Below are positions 15,831 to 23,928 of a stretch of DNA of 64,000 nt, piece after piece (within the stretch, counting starts at the first letter, position 1; every line of letters starts with the position of its first letter). The notes below the pieces were generated by a model. That model was not told the origin of the DNA, made no database searches, and saw only the letters and a list, made by a program, of their open reading frames with translations. Source of the stretch: Pseudoduganella lurida (GTDB taxonomy: Bacteria; Pseudomonadota; Gammaproteobacteria; Burkholderiales; Burkholderiaceae_D); assembly GCF_007830455.1 (NCBI RefSeq), contig NZ_VLLB01000007.1:62001-126000 (forward strand), in the 5' to 3' direction. A program made the translations under genes and the position numbers.

Positions 15831-17702
15831 TTGACGGACAAGAAAAGTAGTCTCGCCGCGCTCACGCTGGCCGCGGTGGGTATCGTCTACGGCGACATCG
15901 GCACCAGCCCCCTCTACACGCTGAAAACCATCTTCGACCCGGAACACGGCCTGCCGCTGACGGAAGCGAACCTGCTCGGCATCATCTCGCTGATCTTCTG
16001 GGGGCTGACGATCATCGTCTCCCTGAAGTACGTGACCCTGGTGCTGCGTGCCGACAACCACGGCGAGGGCGGCATCATGGCGCTGATGGCGCTGGCGCTG
16101 AACTCCGTCAGCAAGCGCTCCGGCTGGCATTTCCCGTTGCTGGTGATCGGCGTGCTGGGCGCCACCATGTTCTATGGCGACAGCGTGGTGACGCCGGCGA
16201 TCTCCGTGCTCGGTGCAATCGAGGGCCTGGAAGTGGCCGCGCCCGCGCTGGAGCAGTACGTGGTGCCGCTGGCCGTGGTCGTGCTGGTGTCGCTGTACGC
16301 CGTGCAGCGCCACGGCACGGCCGGCATCGGCCGCTTCTTCGGGCCCGTGATGATGGTGTGGTTCCTGGCGCTGGCCGTCATGGGCGTCATCAATATCGCC
16401 CGCGAACCGCACATCCTGCTGGCCCTGAATCCCCTGCATGCGCTGGCCTTCATGTACCACAACGGCTTCGTGGCGTTCGTGGCGCTGGGCGCCGTGGTGC
16501 TGGCCTTCACCGGCGCCGAGGCGCTGTATGCGGACATGGGCCACTTCGGCAAGAAGCCGATCCGCGCCGCCTGGTTCATGGTCTGCTTCCCGGCGCTGGC
16601 GCTGAACTACTTCGGCCAGGGCGGCCTCCTGATGGCGCAGCCGGAAGCCGTGTCGAACCCGTTCTTCCAGCAGCTGGGCAGCTGGAGCGTGTACCCGCTG
16701 GTGATCCTGTCGACGATGGCCGCGGTGATTGCCTCGCAGGCCACCATCTCCGGCACGTTCTCGATGACCAAGCAGGCCATCGCGCTGGGGCTGCTGCCGC
16801 GCATGCGCGTGCTGCACACGTCCGAACACCAGATCGGCCAGATCTACATCCCGGCGGTGAACTGGCTGCAGCTGATCGTGGTGCTGATCGCCGTCGTCGG
16901 CTTCGGTTCCTCGGACAAGCTGGCCGGCGCCTACGGCATCGCCGTCACGGCCACCATGCTGGCCACGACGGTGCTGACTTTCTTCGTCACGCGCTACCGC
17001 TGGCACCTGCCGCTGGCCGTGTGCATCGGCGCGACCGGCTTCTTCCTCGTCATCGACGTGCTGCTGTTCTCGGCCAGCACCCTGAAGCTGTTCCATGGCG
17101 GCTGGATGCCGCTGCTGCTGGGTACCGCGCTGTTTACCATCATGCTCACCTGGCGTACCGGCCGCGAGCTGGTGTTCCGCAACCTGCAGAAGCATGCCAT
17201 TCCGCTGGAAGAGTTCCTGTCCTCGCTGTTCGTGGCGCCGCCGGTGCGCGTGCCGGGCACCGCGATCTTCCTGCGCGGCGAGAGCGACGGGGTGCCGCAC
17301 GCCATGCTGCACAACCTGTCGCACAACAAGGTGCTGCATGAACGCGTGGTATTCCTCACGGTGCACATCGTGGAAGAGCCGTACGTGCCGATGGCCGAGC
17401 AGGTGCGCATCACGGACCTGGGCCACCAGTGCTTCCAGGTAAACGTGAGCTACGGCTTCAAGGACGAGCCGGACATTCCCGCCATCCTCGGCCTGTGCAG
17501 CCTGCACGGCCTGCGCTTCGAGATGATGGAAACCTCGTTCTTCATCGCCCGCCAGACGGTGATCTCGGCCCCCAACCAGGGCATGGCGCCGTGGCGCGAG
17601 CACCTGTTCGTGGCGATGTCGCGCAACTCCCGTGCGGCGGCGGACTACTACCAGATTCCCCCCAACCGGGTGATCGAGCTGGGCACCCAGGTGGAAATCT
17701 GA
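15831..17702 (+). CDS. kup: Low-affinity potassium transporter Kup
   Basis: This 623-residue K+/H+ symporter of the KUP/HAK/KT family has about 12 transmembrane segments and a cytoplasmic C-terminal domain of about 170 residues. The signature GIVYGDIGTSPLYTLKTIF is at about residues 15-33, and FYGDSVVTPAISVLGAIEGL follows. A TTG start at 15831 is chosen because AGGTG precedes it and the protein then begins right at the family N-terminus. ATG codons upstream would add an unlikely Cys-rich extension. Probably monocistronic. Confidence 0.9.
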   Translation: MTDKKSSLAALTLAAVGIVYGDIGTSPLYTLKTIFDPEHGLPLTEANLLGIISLIFWGLTIIVSLKYVTLVLRADNHGEGGIMALMALALNSVSKRSGWHFPLLVIGVLGATMFYGDSVVTPAISVLGAIEGLEVAAPALEQYVVPLAVVVLVSLYAVQRHGTAGIGRFFGPVMMVWFLALAVMGVINIAREPHILLALNPLHALAFMYHNGFVAFVALGAVVLAFTGAEALYADMGHFGKKPIRAAWFMVCFPALALNYFGQGGLLMAQPEAVSNPFFQQLGSWSVYPLVILSTMAAVIASQATISGTFSMTKQAIALGLLPRMRVLHTSEHQIGQIYIPAVNWLQLIVVLIAVVGFGSSDKLAGAYGIAVTATMLATTVLTFFVTRYRWHLPLAVCIGATGFFLVIDVLLFSASTLKLFHGGWMPLLLGTALFTIMLTWRTGRELVFRNLQKHAIPLEEFLSSLFVAPPVRVPGTAIFLRGESDGVPHAMLHNLSHNKVLHERVVFLTVHIVEEPYVPMAEQVRITDLGHQCFQVNVSYGFKDEPDIPAILGLCSLHGLRFEMMETSFFIARQTVISAPNQGMAPWREHLFVAMSRNSRAAADYYQIPPNRVIELGTQVEI

Positions 17703-17837
17703 CGACACAAATTTGTAAAGAAATGTAGTCGCTGGAAAGGCGTCGTAACAGTCTGCTAAACTTCCGCACTGTTTGCGTCCGACGCGGTATGCAGGCGGCG
17801 CTCGACACACCACCAACAATTTTTAGGCAAGAGACCC

Positions 17838-18296
17838 ATGAAATCGATGTTTAAGCTCCTCGCGACCCTCGCTTGCGCCATGGCGCTGACCGCCTGCGGC
17901 GGCGGTGACGACGATGTTGCCATTGCCGCTCCGGCCGTGGCCAACCTGTCGCAGATCGACATGACGGTCGGCACCGGCATCGAGGCCACCGCCGGCGACT
18001 CCGTGACCGTGGCCTATTCCGGCTGGGTCTACGACAGCACCAAGACCGACAACAAGGGCAGCCTGTTCGATTCCGCCACCAGCGCCAGCCCGTTCACGTT
18101 CGTGCTCGGCAAGGGCACCGTGATCGCCGGCTGGGACCAGGGCGTGCCCGGCATGAAAGTGGGCGGCAAGCGCCGCCTGACCATCCCGGCATCGCTGGCC
18201 TACGGCGCGCAGTCGCTGACGGCCGCCAACGGCACGGTCATCCCGGCCAACTCGCCGCTGGTGTTCGAGATCGAAGTGCTGGCCATCAAGCGCTGA
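17838..18296 (+). CDS. FKBP-type peptidyl-prolyl isomerase, lipoprotein
   Basis: This 152-residue protein has a lipoprotein signal with lipobox LTAC (C20) and an Asp-rich linker, so it is likely anchored in the inner or outer membrane. The rest is an FKBP domain: VTVAYSGWVYD, LFDSA, FTFVLGKGTVIAGWDQGVPGMK (in part), RRLTIPASLAYG and LVFEIEVLAIKR, which preserve the prolyl-isomerase pocket. It probably assists folding of exported proteins. An intrinsic terminator lies directly downstream. Confidence 0.9.
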   Translation: MKSMFKLLATLACAMALTACGGGDDDVAIAAPAVANLSQIDMTVGTGIEATAGDSVTVAYSGWVYDSTKTDNKGSLFDSATSASPFTFVLGKGTVIAGWDQGVPGMKVGGKRRLTIPASLAYGAQSLTAANGTVIPANSPLVFEIEVLAIKR

Positions 18297-18318
18297 GCGG
18301 CGTTCGGTGCAGACAAGA

Positions 18319-18344
18319 ACGGCGGCCCGATGGCCGCCGTTTTT
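18319..18344 (+). terminator. Intrinsic terminator after the FKBP gene
   Basis: Stem ACGGCGGCC/GGCCGCCGT with a four-base loop is followed by TTTTT, 22 nt after the stop. Confidence 0.85.
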
Positions 18345-18360
18345 CATGGCGCCGGACAAT

Positions 18361-18397
18361 TGCCCGAAAAATGGGGACAGACCCCATTTTTCCGGCA
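18361..18397. repeat. GGGGACAGACCCC-type palindrome
   Basis: A 37-bp imperfect palindrome has arms TGCCCGAAAAATGGGG and CCCCATTTTTCCGGCA around ACAGA. It ends 4 nt from the stop codon of the convergent elaA-like gene. The core resembles that of the GGGGTCTGACCCC repeats elsewhere in the window, with different flanks. Confidence 0.7.
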
Positions 18398-18401
18398 ACA
18401 T

Positions 18402-18854
18402 TCAGCGCAGCATGTCGATGTGCAGGATGCCGTCCTCGTCGTACGGCGCGCTGACCGTTGCGAAGCCGAAGCTTTGGTAGAAGTGTTCCAGGCGCTGCTG
18501 GGCGCCGATGCGGATGCGGTGGCCGGGGTGCTGGGCTTCGGCGCGGCGGATGCCTTCGGCGACCAGCTGGCGGCCGATGCCGGTGCCGCGCGCGATGGCC
18601 GGCGTGAGGATGCGGCCCAGCGACATTTCCGTGTATTTGGCGCCCGGTGCGAGGCAGCGCAGGTAGGCGACGAGGCGGCGCGCGCCGTCGATGGTCTGCC
18701 ACGCCATCAGGTGATGGGCGGCTTCGTCGTAGCCATCGAGGTCGGGGTACAGGCAGGTCTGTTCCAGCACGAAGACTTCCTGCCGCTGGCGCAGCACTTC
18801 GTACAGGTCCTTGCGGGGGATTGCTTCAAACGCCAGCCACTGCCATTCGATCAT
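18402..18854 (-). CDS. elaA: GNAT-family acetyltransferase, ElaA-like
   Basis: This 150-residue GNAT acetyltransferase resembles ElaA: WQWLAFEAIPRKDLYEVLRQRQEVFVLEQ-type N-terminus, the acetyl-CoA loop RGTGIGRQLV and the C-terminal FYQSFGF. The start at 18854 has GAGG about 8 nt upstream and gives the usual ElaA length. The acceptor substrate is unknown. The gene is convergent with the FKBP gene. Confidence 0.85.
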   Translation of the reverse strand: MIEWQWLAFEAIPRKDLYEVLRQRQEVFVLEQTCLYPDLDGYDEAAHHLMAWQTIDGARRLVAYLRCLAPGAKYTEMSLGRILTPAIARGTGIGRQLVAEGIRRAEAQHPGHRIRIGAQQRLEHFYQSFGFATVSAPYDEDGILHIDMLR

Positions 18855-18929
18855 CGTGCATGCCTCGGACAAAAGAGGCATTGTAAGGCAGTGGCCGGCG
18901 GTACTACTTCAAACTCGGCTACCTGTGGC

Positions 18930-19355
18930 TCAGACGATCGTCAGCGTGACGTCGATGTTGCCGCGGGTGGCGTTCGAATACGGGCAGACGATGTGGGCAG
19001 CCTGCACCAGCTTCTCGGCCGTCTCGCGGTCCAGGCCCGGCACGGAGATCTTCAGTTCCACTTCGATGCCGAAACCGGTTGGGATCGGGCCGATGCCCAC
19101 GGTGGCCTCGATCGACGTGTCGGCCGGGACGGTGATCTTGTCGCGGCCGCCAACGAATTTCATCGCGCCGATGAAGCAGGCCGAGTAGCCGGCAGCGAAC
19201 AGCTGTTCCGGATTGGTGCCGGTGGCGCCATTGCCGCCCAGTTCCTTCGGCGTCGTCAGCTTCACGTCCAGCACGCCGTCGCTCGAGACGGAACGGCCTT
19301 CCCGGCCGCCGGTGGAGGTGGCGGTGGCTTGGTACAGGGCTTTTTCGATCGACAT
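18930..19355 (-). CDS. ohr: Organic hydroperoxide resistance protein Ohr
   Basis: This 141-residue OsmC/Ohr-family thiol peroxidase reduces organic hydroperoxides. Both reactive cysteines are present (C60 in AAGYSACF, C124 in HIVCPYSNA), together with the conserved Arg and Glu near residues 20 and 50. The pattern is Ohr rather than OsmC. AAGGA precedes the ATG. The promoter at 19521-19549 implies a leader of about 155 nt. No ohrR-type regulator gene is adjacent, although a near-palindrome AATTGC-AA-GCGATT overlaps the promoter. Confidence 0.92.
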   Translation of the reverse strand: MSIEKALYQATATSTGGREGRSVSSDGVLDVKLTTPKELGGNGATGTNPEQLFAAGYSACFIGAMKFVGGRDKITVPADTSIEATVGIGPIPTGFGIEVELKISVPGLDRETAEKLVQAAHIVCPYSNATRGNIDVTLTIV

Positions 19356-19520
19356 GATGAAATCCTTTCAGTTGGATAATAAACGATTCAGTAGTGCGCT
19401 ATGTTTTACCGGGCTTGCTGACTGCGTGGTGCTATCGGTACTGCCAGGCGCTGCTGAGTAACCTCTGACTAATGAGTGCTAACTGCTGCTGCTCGCCACA
19501 TCCGCAGCGCCCATGTGCAC

Positions 19521-19549
19521 AATATACATAGCGCGCGATTTAATTGCAA
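19521..19549 (-). promoter_or_regulatory. Sigma-70-like promoter of ohr
   Basis: On the reverse strand TTGCAA (19549-19544), a 17-nt spacer and TATATT (19526-19521) form a good promoter. The sequence AATTGC-AA-GCGATT (19542-19555) overlaps the -35 and could be the operator of a MarR/OhrR-type repressor. Confidence 0.5.
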
Positions 19550-19576
19550 GCGATTTTTATCGTGCCGTGCGCAGGC

Positions 19577-20620
19577 CTACAGCGCCGTCTCGAACCCTTC
19601 CAGCACGTTGACGACATTCACGCCGAGCTCGCGCAGCGGGCTGCCGCCTTCGAACACGAAGCAGGTGGGCAGGTTCAGCCAGGCGAGCCGTTCACCGAGG
19701 CGCAGGAAGTCGCCGCCCTGCAGGCCGAAGCCACCGTGGACTTCGCCGGCAAACGTATTGGCACCCAAGGCCACCACGAGCGCATCGGGCCGGTACATCG
19801 ACAGCCGCACGCAGGCCGTCTCCAGCGCGGCGAACCAGGCCTGTGGCGTGCTGCCGGCCGGCAGCGGCAGGTTGACGTTGTAGCCCAGGCCCGCACCGCC
19901 GCCCGTCTCGTCGCCATGGCCGCTGAAGAAGGGATAGGCGCCGCGCGGATCGGCGTGCAGGGACAGCGTGAGCACGTCGCTGCGGTCGTGGAAGATGGCC
20001 TGCGTGCCGCTGCCGTGGTGGTAGTCCACGTCGAGGACCGCCACGCGCTGCAGGCCGTCGTCCAGCAGGTGTTGGGCGGCCAGCGCGGCGTTGTTCAGCC
20101 AGCAGCCACCGGCGCAGGACTCGGCCCCCGCATGGTGGCCCGCGGGGCGGGTGAGGGCGAAGGTGCTGCGTTCGCCGATGCGTAGCGCATGGGCCCCGTT
20201 GATGGCGCAGTCGGCACCGCCCTTGGCGGCGCTCCAGGTGCCGGCCGTGAGCGGCGTGAGCGTGTCGGCCGAGTACAGGCCAAAGCGGGCGTTGAAGTCG
20301 TCGGGTTCGATGTCCGGCCGTGCCGTGCGCACGGGCCACAGGGAGGGAAAGGCATCGCGCCCCCCGTTGTCGGCGGACTGTGCCAGCCACTCGCTCCAGG
20401 CCGTGCGCACGAAGTGCAGGTAGCGCGGGGTGTGCACCCGCTCCAGCGACATCAGCGGCACGCCGTGCGGGGTGACGATGCGGCCCAGGCCGCGGCGCCC
20501 CAGTTCGGCGACGATGCCGTCGATGCGGTCCGGCGTATCGCGGGGCGGCGCCGGCTGGCCGTGCACGAGCGCGTGCCGGGGCCGCCATTGGCCGTGCTGT
20601 TCGTTAAAAAAGGTGAGCAC
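19577..20620 (-). CDS. Histone-deacetylase-superfamily protein with substituted catalytic residues
   Basis: This 347-residue protein has the arginase/deacetylase fold of acetylpolyamine amidohydrolases and acetoin-type deacetylases. The His pair H162-H163 (RPAGHHAGA) and the first two metal ligands D199 and H201 (LDVDYHHGSGT) are present. The position of the third metal ligand, normally Asp in a G-x-D-T motif, is N288 (LGANTFAG). The catalytic Tyr expected after the second Gly of the final GG motif is S327 (FEGGSP). Length and remaining fold are normal, so it is not a truncated gene. Activity is uncertain. It lies between ohr and gshA on the same strand, separated by intergenic gaps. Confidence 0.82.
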   Translation of the reverse strand: MLTFFNEQHGQWRPRHALVHGQPAPPRDTPDRIDGIVAELGRRGLGRIVTPHGVPLMSLERVHTPRYLHFVRTAWSEWLAQSADNGGRDAFPSLWPVRTARPDIEPDDFNARFGLYSADTLTPLTAGTWSAAKGGADCAINGAHALRIGERSTFALTRPAGHHAGAESCAGGCWLNNAALAAQHLLDDGLQRVAVLDVDYHHGSGTQAIFHDRSDVLTLSLHADPRGAYPFFSGHGDETGGGAGLGYNVNLPLPAGSTPQAWFAALETACVRLSMYRPDALVVALGANTFAGEVHGGFGLQGGDFLRLGERLAWLNLPTCFVFEGGSPLRELGVNVVNVLEGFETAL

Positions 20621-20644
20621 GGCGGGAGAGGTCGCGCGGTCCGG

Positions 20645-22240
20645 TCAGACCTGGTTCGGGCACAGGTTGCTGGCGCGGTAGGCCTTGACGTAGTCGTCGA
20701 AGCTGCCGCGCGGCGCCGCGTCGATCTCGGCCTGCTCGGCCACCGACTGCTGCGCCAGCTTGTCGAAGTAGGCCGCTTCTTCCGTGGTGGGCGGGTGGGC
20801 GCGGAAGTAGGCTGCGTGCTGTTCGCTCTGCGCCAGGCCGAACGCGGCAAACGAGTTGCCGTGCCGGGCCAGTTCGCGCAGTACCGCAGCCGAGGGCGTG
20901 CGTTCCGGATCGGCCAGTTTCGGGGCCTGCTGTCCGAGGGCATCCGTGTGCTGGGTGTCGCCGCGCAACCCGTCCAGCAGTTCGGCGGCGGGACGGATGC
21001 GCGCCAGCAGCGCTTCGCCAGCATCGCGCAAGGGTACTTCGCGGCCGTCGACCGTCAGCGTCAGGCCCGGGCGGCGGCCCTCCTTCACGGTGCGGGCGAA
21101 ATTGCGCGCCAGGACCTCGCCTTCCAGTTCGGAGATGGCCGGGCTGTCGTCCAGCGCGCAGAACAGCAGGAACGCATCCAGGAAGCGGCCCGTCGTCACG
21201 CTCACGCCCACCGGCTCGAACGGATCGACGTCCAGGCAGCGCACCTCCACGTACTGCACGCCGCGGTTGCACAGGGCCTGGATCGGGCGTTCGCCGGTGC
21301 GGATCACGCGCTTCGGCCGGATCGTGGAGTAGTACTCGTTCTCGATCTGGATCACGTTGGTGGACAGCTGGATCCACTCGCCATTGGCATCCTTCGTGCC
21401 GATCTTGCGGTACGGCTCGTATGGCTGGTTGACGGCGCGCGTGAGCGTGGCCACGTAGGAATCGAGGCTGTTCTCGTGCGGGCGCAGGCCCGACTGCGCA
21501 TCATTCTGGTAGCCCAGGTCGCTCATGCGCAGGCTGGTGGCGAACGGCAGGTACAGCGTGTCGGCCGACAGCGTGTCGAGCTTGTGCGGCTTGCCGCGCA
21601 GGAAGCCGCTGTTCAGTGCCGGCGACGTGCCGAACAGGTACATCAGCAGCCAGCTGTGGCGGCGGAAATTGCGGATCAGCGCCAGGTAGGCTTCCGACTG
21701 GTAGGCGGTGCGCGACAGCTTCCTGTCGGCCGGCTCGTTATCGGCCAGCACGCGCCACAGCGCCTCGTCCAGCGAGTAGTTGTAGTGGATGCCGGCGATG
21801 CACTGCATGGCCTTGCCATACCGGACGGCCAGGCCGCGGCGGTACACGTGCTTGAGCATGCCCAGGTTGGACGGACCGTACCAGGCGATCGCGATGTCTG
21901 CCTCGGCCGGCAGGGCGGCGGGCATCGACTGGCTCCACAGCAGTTCATCGCCCAGCTTGCTATAGGCATAGCGGTGGATGCCGTCCAGCTTGTCGATCGT
22001 GGTGGCGATGTCGCCCTCGGCCGGCGTGATGAACTCGGCCAGCGCTTCCGCGTAATCGGTGGTGATTTCCGGGTGCGTCAGGGCCGAGCCCCAGCCGGCC
22101 GGATGGGGCGTACGGGCCAGCTGGCCGTCCGGCTGCACGCGCAGCGTTTCCCGTTCGATGCCACGCAGGCCGCCGCGCAGCACCGCGCGGTGCGGCTCGG
22201 CGGCCAGCAGGGCCAGGCGGCGCGTCAGTAGAGTGGACAA
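20645..22240 (-). CDS. gshA: Glutamate-cysteine ligase, type 1
   Basis: This 531-residue enzyme makes gamma-glutamylcysteine, the first step of glutathione synthesis. Type 1 features are GIERETLRV near the N-terminus, the SKLGDELLWSQSMPAAL segment, SYVATLTRAVN and QYVEVRCLDVDPF. A TTG at 22240 is preferred as start because GAAAGGAAAG lies just upstream; another in-frame TTG ten codons earlier (22270) lacks one. The glutathione synthetase gene is not in the window. Downstream on the same strand is the deacetylase-like gene, 24 nt away, so co-transcription is likely. Confidence 0.9.
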   Translation of the reverse strand: MSTLLTRRLALLAAEPHRAVLRGGLRGIERETLRVQPDGQLARTPHPAGWGSALTHPEITTDYAEALAEFITPAEGDIATTIDKLDGIHRYAYSKLGDELLWSQSMPAALPAEADIAIAWYGPSNLGMLKHVYRRGLAVRYGKAMQCIAGIHYNYSLDEALWRVLADNEPADRKLSRTAYQSEAYLALIRNFRRHSWLLMYLFGTSPALNSGFLRGKPHKLDTLSADTLYLPFATSLRMSDLGYQNDAQSGLRPHENSLDSYVATLTRAVNQPYEPYRKIGTKDANGEWIQLSTNVIQIENEYYSTIRPKRVIRTGERPIQALCNRGVQYVEVRCLDVDPFEPVGVSVTTGRFLDAFLLFCALDDSPAISELEGEVLARNFARTVKEGRRPGLTLTVDGREVPLRDAGEALLARIRPAAELLDGLRGDTQHTDALGQQAPKLADPERTPSAAVLRELARHGNSFAAFGLAQSEQHAAYFRAHPPTTEEAAYFDKLAQQSVAEQAEIDAAPRGSFDDYVKAYRASNLCPNQV

Positions 22241-22389
22241 TTGGCTTTCCTTTCTTGTACATCGGACCAAAATATTGGTGCGAGAGTAACCGAATTTGCA
22301 AAAACGCGTACGCCCGTGCTCGAAAAATCTCCCGCCGGCACGGCCCTCCGGGATTCTAGCAAAGCGCTATGGTGCGCTCGGGGCGCTGG

Positions 22390-23223
22390 CTAACGGAGGC
22401 GGACGCGTCCACCCGTCACGCGCGCGATGCCGGCCAGGTCGTGCCAGCTCTGCACCTCGGTGTAACCGCGCTCGCCCAGCAGGGCCTGCACGGCGGCGGA
22501 CTGGTCGTAGCCGTGCTCCATCAGCAGCCAGCCGCCCGGCACCAGATGGTCCGGTGCGCCCGCGACGATGGCGCGCAGCGCGGACAGGCCATCGGCACCG
22601 TCCGTGAGCGCGCCCGCTGGTTCGAAGCGCAGGTCGCCTTCGGACAGGTGGCGGTCGCCGTCCGGGATGTAGGGCGGGTTCGAGACGACCAGGTCGAACG
22701 TTTCACCGGCCACGGCCGTGAACCAGTCGCTGTGCAGGAACCGGACGGTGGCCTGGTTGTGCGTGGCGTTGGCCCGTGCGACGTCGAGCGCGGCGGGGCT
22801 CACGTCCAGCGCCGTCACCTGCGCATCGGGCCGCGTGTGCGCCAGCGCCACGGCGATGGCGCCGCTGCCGGTGCCCATGTCCAGCACGCGGGAGCGCGGT
22901 GCCAGCCGTTCGAGTGCCAGTTCGACCAGCAGTTCCGTGTCGGGGCGGGGGATCAGCACGGCGGGGCCGACCCGGAAATCGAGGCCGTAGAACTCGCGGT
23001 GCCCGATGAGGTAGGCGACCGGTTCGCCGGCCAGCCGCCGGTCGACGAGGGCGGCGAAACGGGCCGCCTCATCCCCGGTCAGCGCGCGTTCGGATTGCGT
23101 GATGAGGCCGGTGCGGGTGAGGCCCAGCGCGTGGCACAGCAGGATGCGGTGATCGACCGGGTCCAGCATACTCTGGCGCTGCAGGGCGGCCAGCGTGGTG
23201 CCGGCGGCGATCATGGTCTTCAT
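22390..23223 (-). CDS. prmC: Peptide chain release factor N5-glutamine methyltransferase
   Basis: This 277-residue SAM-dependent enzyme methylates the GGQ glutamine of RF1 and RF2. The catalytic motif NPPY is at 182-185 (VSNPPYIPDGD), and the SAM-binding VLDMGTGSGAIAVAL is at about 113-127. An N-terminal helical RF-binding domain precedes them. dsbB ends 10 nt upstream, and prfA, encoding its substrate, lies just beyond dsbB on the same strand; the physical association prfA-prmC is common. Confidence 0.92.
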   Translation of the reverse strand: MKTMIAAGTTLAALQRQSMLDPVDHRILLCHALGLTRTGLITQSERALTGDEAARFAALVDRRLAGEPVAYLIGHREFYGLDFRVGPAVLIPRPDTELLVELALERLAPRSRVLDMGTGSGAIAVALAHTRPDAQVTALDVSPAALDVARANATHNQATVRFLHSDWFTAVAGETFDLVVSNPPYIPDGDRHLSEGDLRFEPAGALTDGADGLSALRAIVAGAPDHLVPGGWLLMEHGYDQSAAVQALLGERGYTEVQSWHDLAGIARVTGGRVRLR

Positions 23224-23233
23224 GCGGGCGTGC

Positions 23234-23701
23234 TCAGGCGCGGCGGCGCAGCAGCACCCACAGCATCGTGGCAGCCAGGATCACGAACCAGACGGCCGAC
23301 CATTGCGGCACCGACAGGCCGACGATCGCATCGGTGGCGTTCTCGCACAGGCCGTCCGCCTGGAACAGCCAGGGCAGGTAGGTGGCGGTGGGGATCTTGT
23401 TCAGCGCCGTTTCGACCGGGTCGATGCCGCAGGAGAAGCCGGGGTGTGCCAGCACATACAGGTGCTTGCCGACGACGCCGAGCCCGCCCACCGCCGCCGC
23501 CAGCCCGAGCGCCGCGCCGACCTTCGGCTTGCGCGCAAACGCGCCGACCAGGCAGCCGGTCGCGATCGCCAGGAACAGGTAGCGCTGGATCACGCACAGC
23601 GGGCAGGGCAACATGTCCTTCACGTGCTGCAGATACAGCGCGGCCCCGATCAGCAACAGGCAGACGGCGGCGGTCGACAGCAGAATGGAGCGCGAGTTCA
23701 T
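23234..23701 (-). CDS. dsbB: Disulfide bond formation protein B
   Basis: This 155-residue inner-membrane protein reoxidises DsbA and passes electrons to quinone. Four transmembrane segments are visible. The first redox pair is C33-C36 (PCPLC), the second is C91 and C119 in the periplasmic loop (FSCGID, GLCEN). Arg near 40 (CVIQR) is the quinone-site residue. It sits between prfA and prmC, 10 nt before prmC. Confidence 0.92.
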   Translation of the reverse strand: MNSRSILLSTAAVCLLLIGAALYLQHVKDMLPCPLCVIQRYLFLAIATGCLVGAFARKPKVGAALGLAAAVGGLGVVGKHLYVLAHPGFSCGIDPVETALNKIPTATYLPWLFQADGLCENATDAIVGLSVPQWSAVWFVILAATMLWVLLRRRA

Positions 23702-23755
23702 GTGTGATGATTGTCCGAAAGTGAAGGCGCCAATTCTCGCACAAATGCGTACACC

Positions 23756-23920
23756 TCAGCCCGTGTCCACTTTGGGGTCTGACCCCGACATGGACACGAG
23801 CTCAGCTTTACTCACGTGCAGCGCGACACTAACGATGACAGGCTGAATCGCTGAAAAATATCAGCATTGATGGGACCGTGTCCATGTCGGGGTCTGACCC
23901 CGGATGGACACAGGCTGAGC
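23756..23920. repeat. Inverted pair of GGGGTCTGACCCC palindromes (REPIN-like)
   Basis: Two near-palindromes have cores at 23763-23797 and 23878-23911. Each starts GTGTCCA, has GGGGTCTGACCCC in the middle and ends TGGACAC. The second matches the reverse complement of the first better than the first itself, so they form an inverted pair about 80 nt apart. The right end is 9 nt from the prfA stop codon. Confidence 0.8.
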
Positions 23921-23928
23921 ATTAACGA

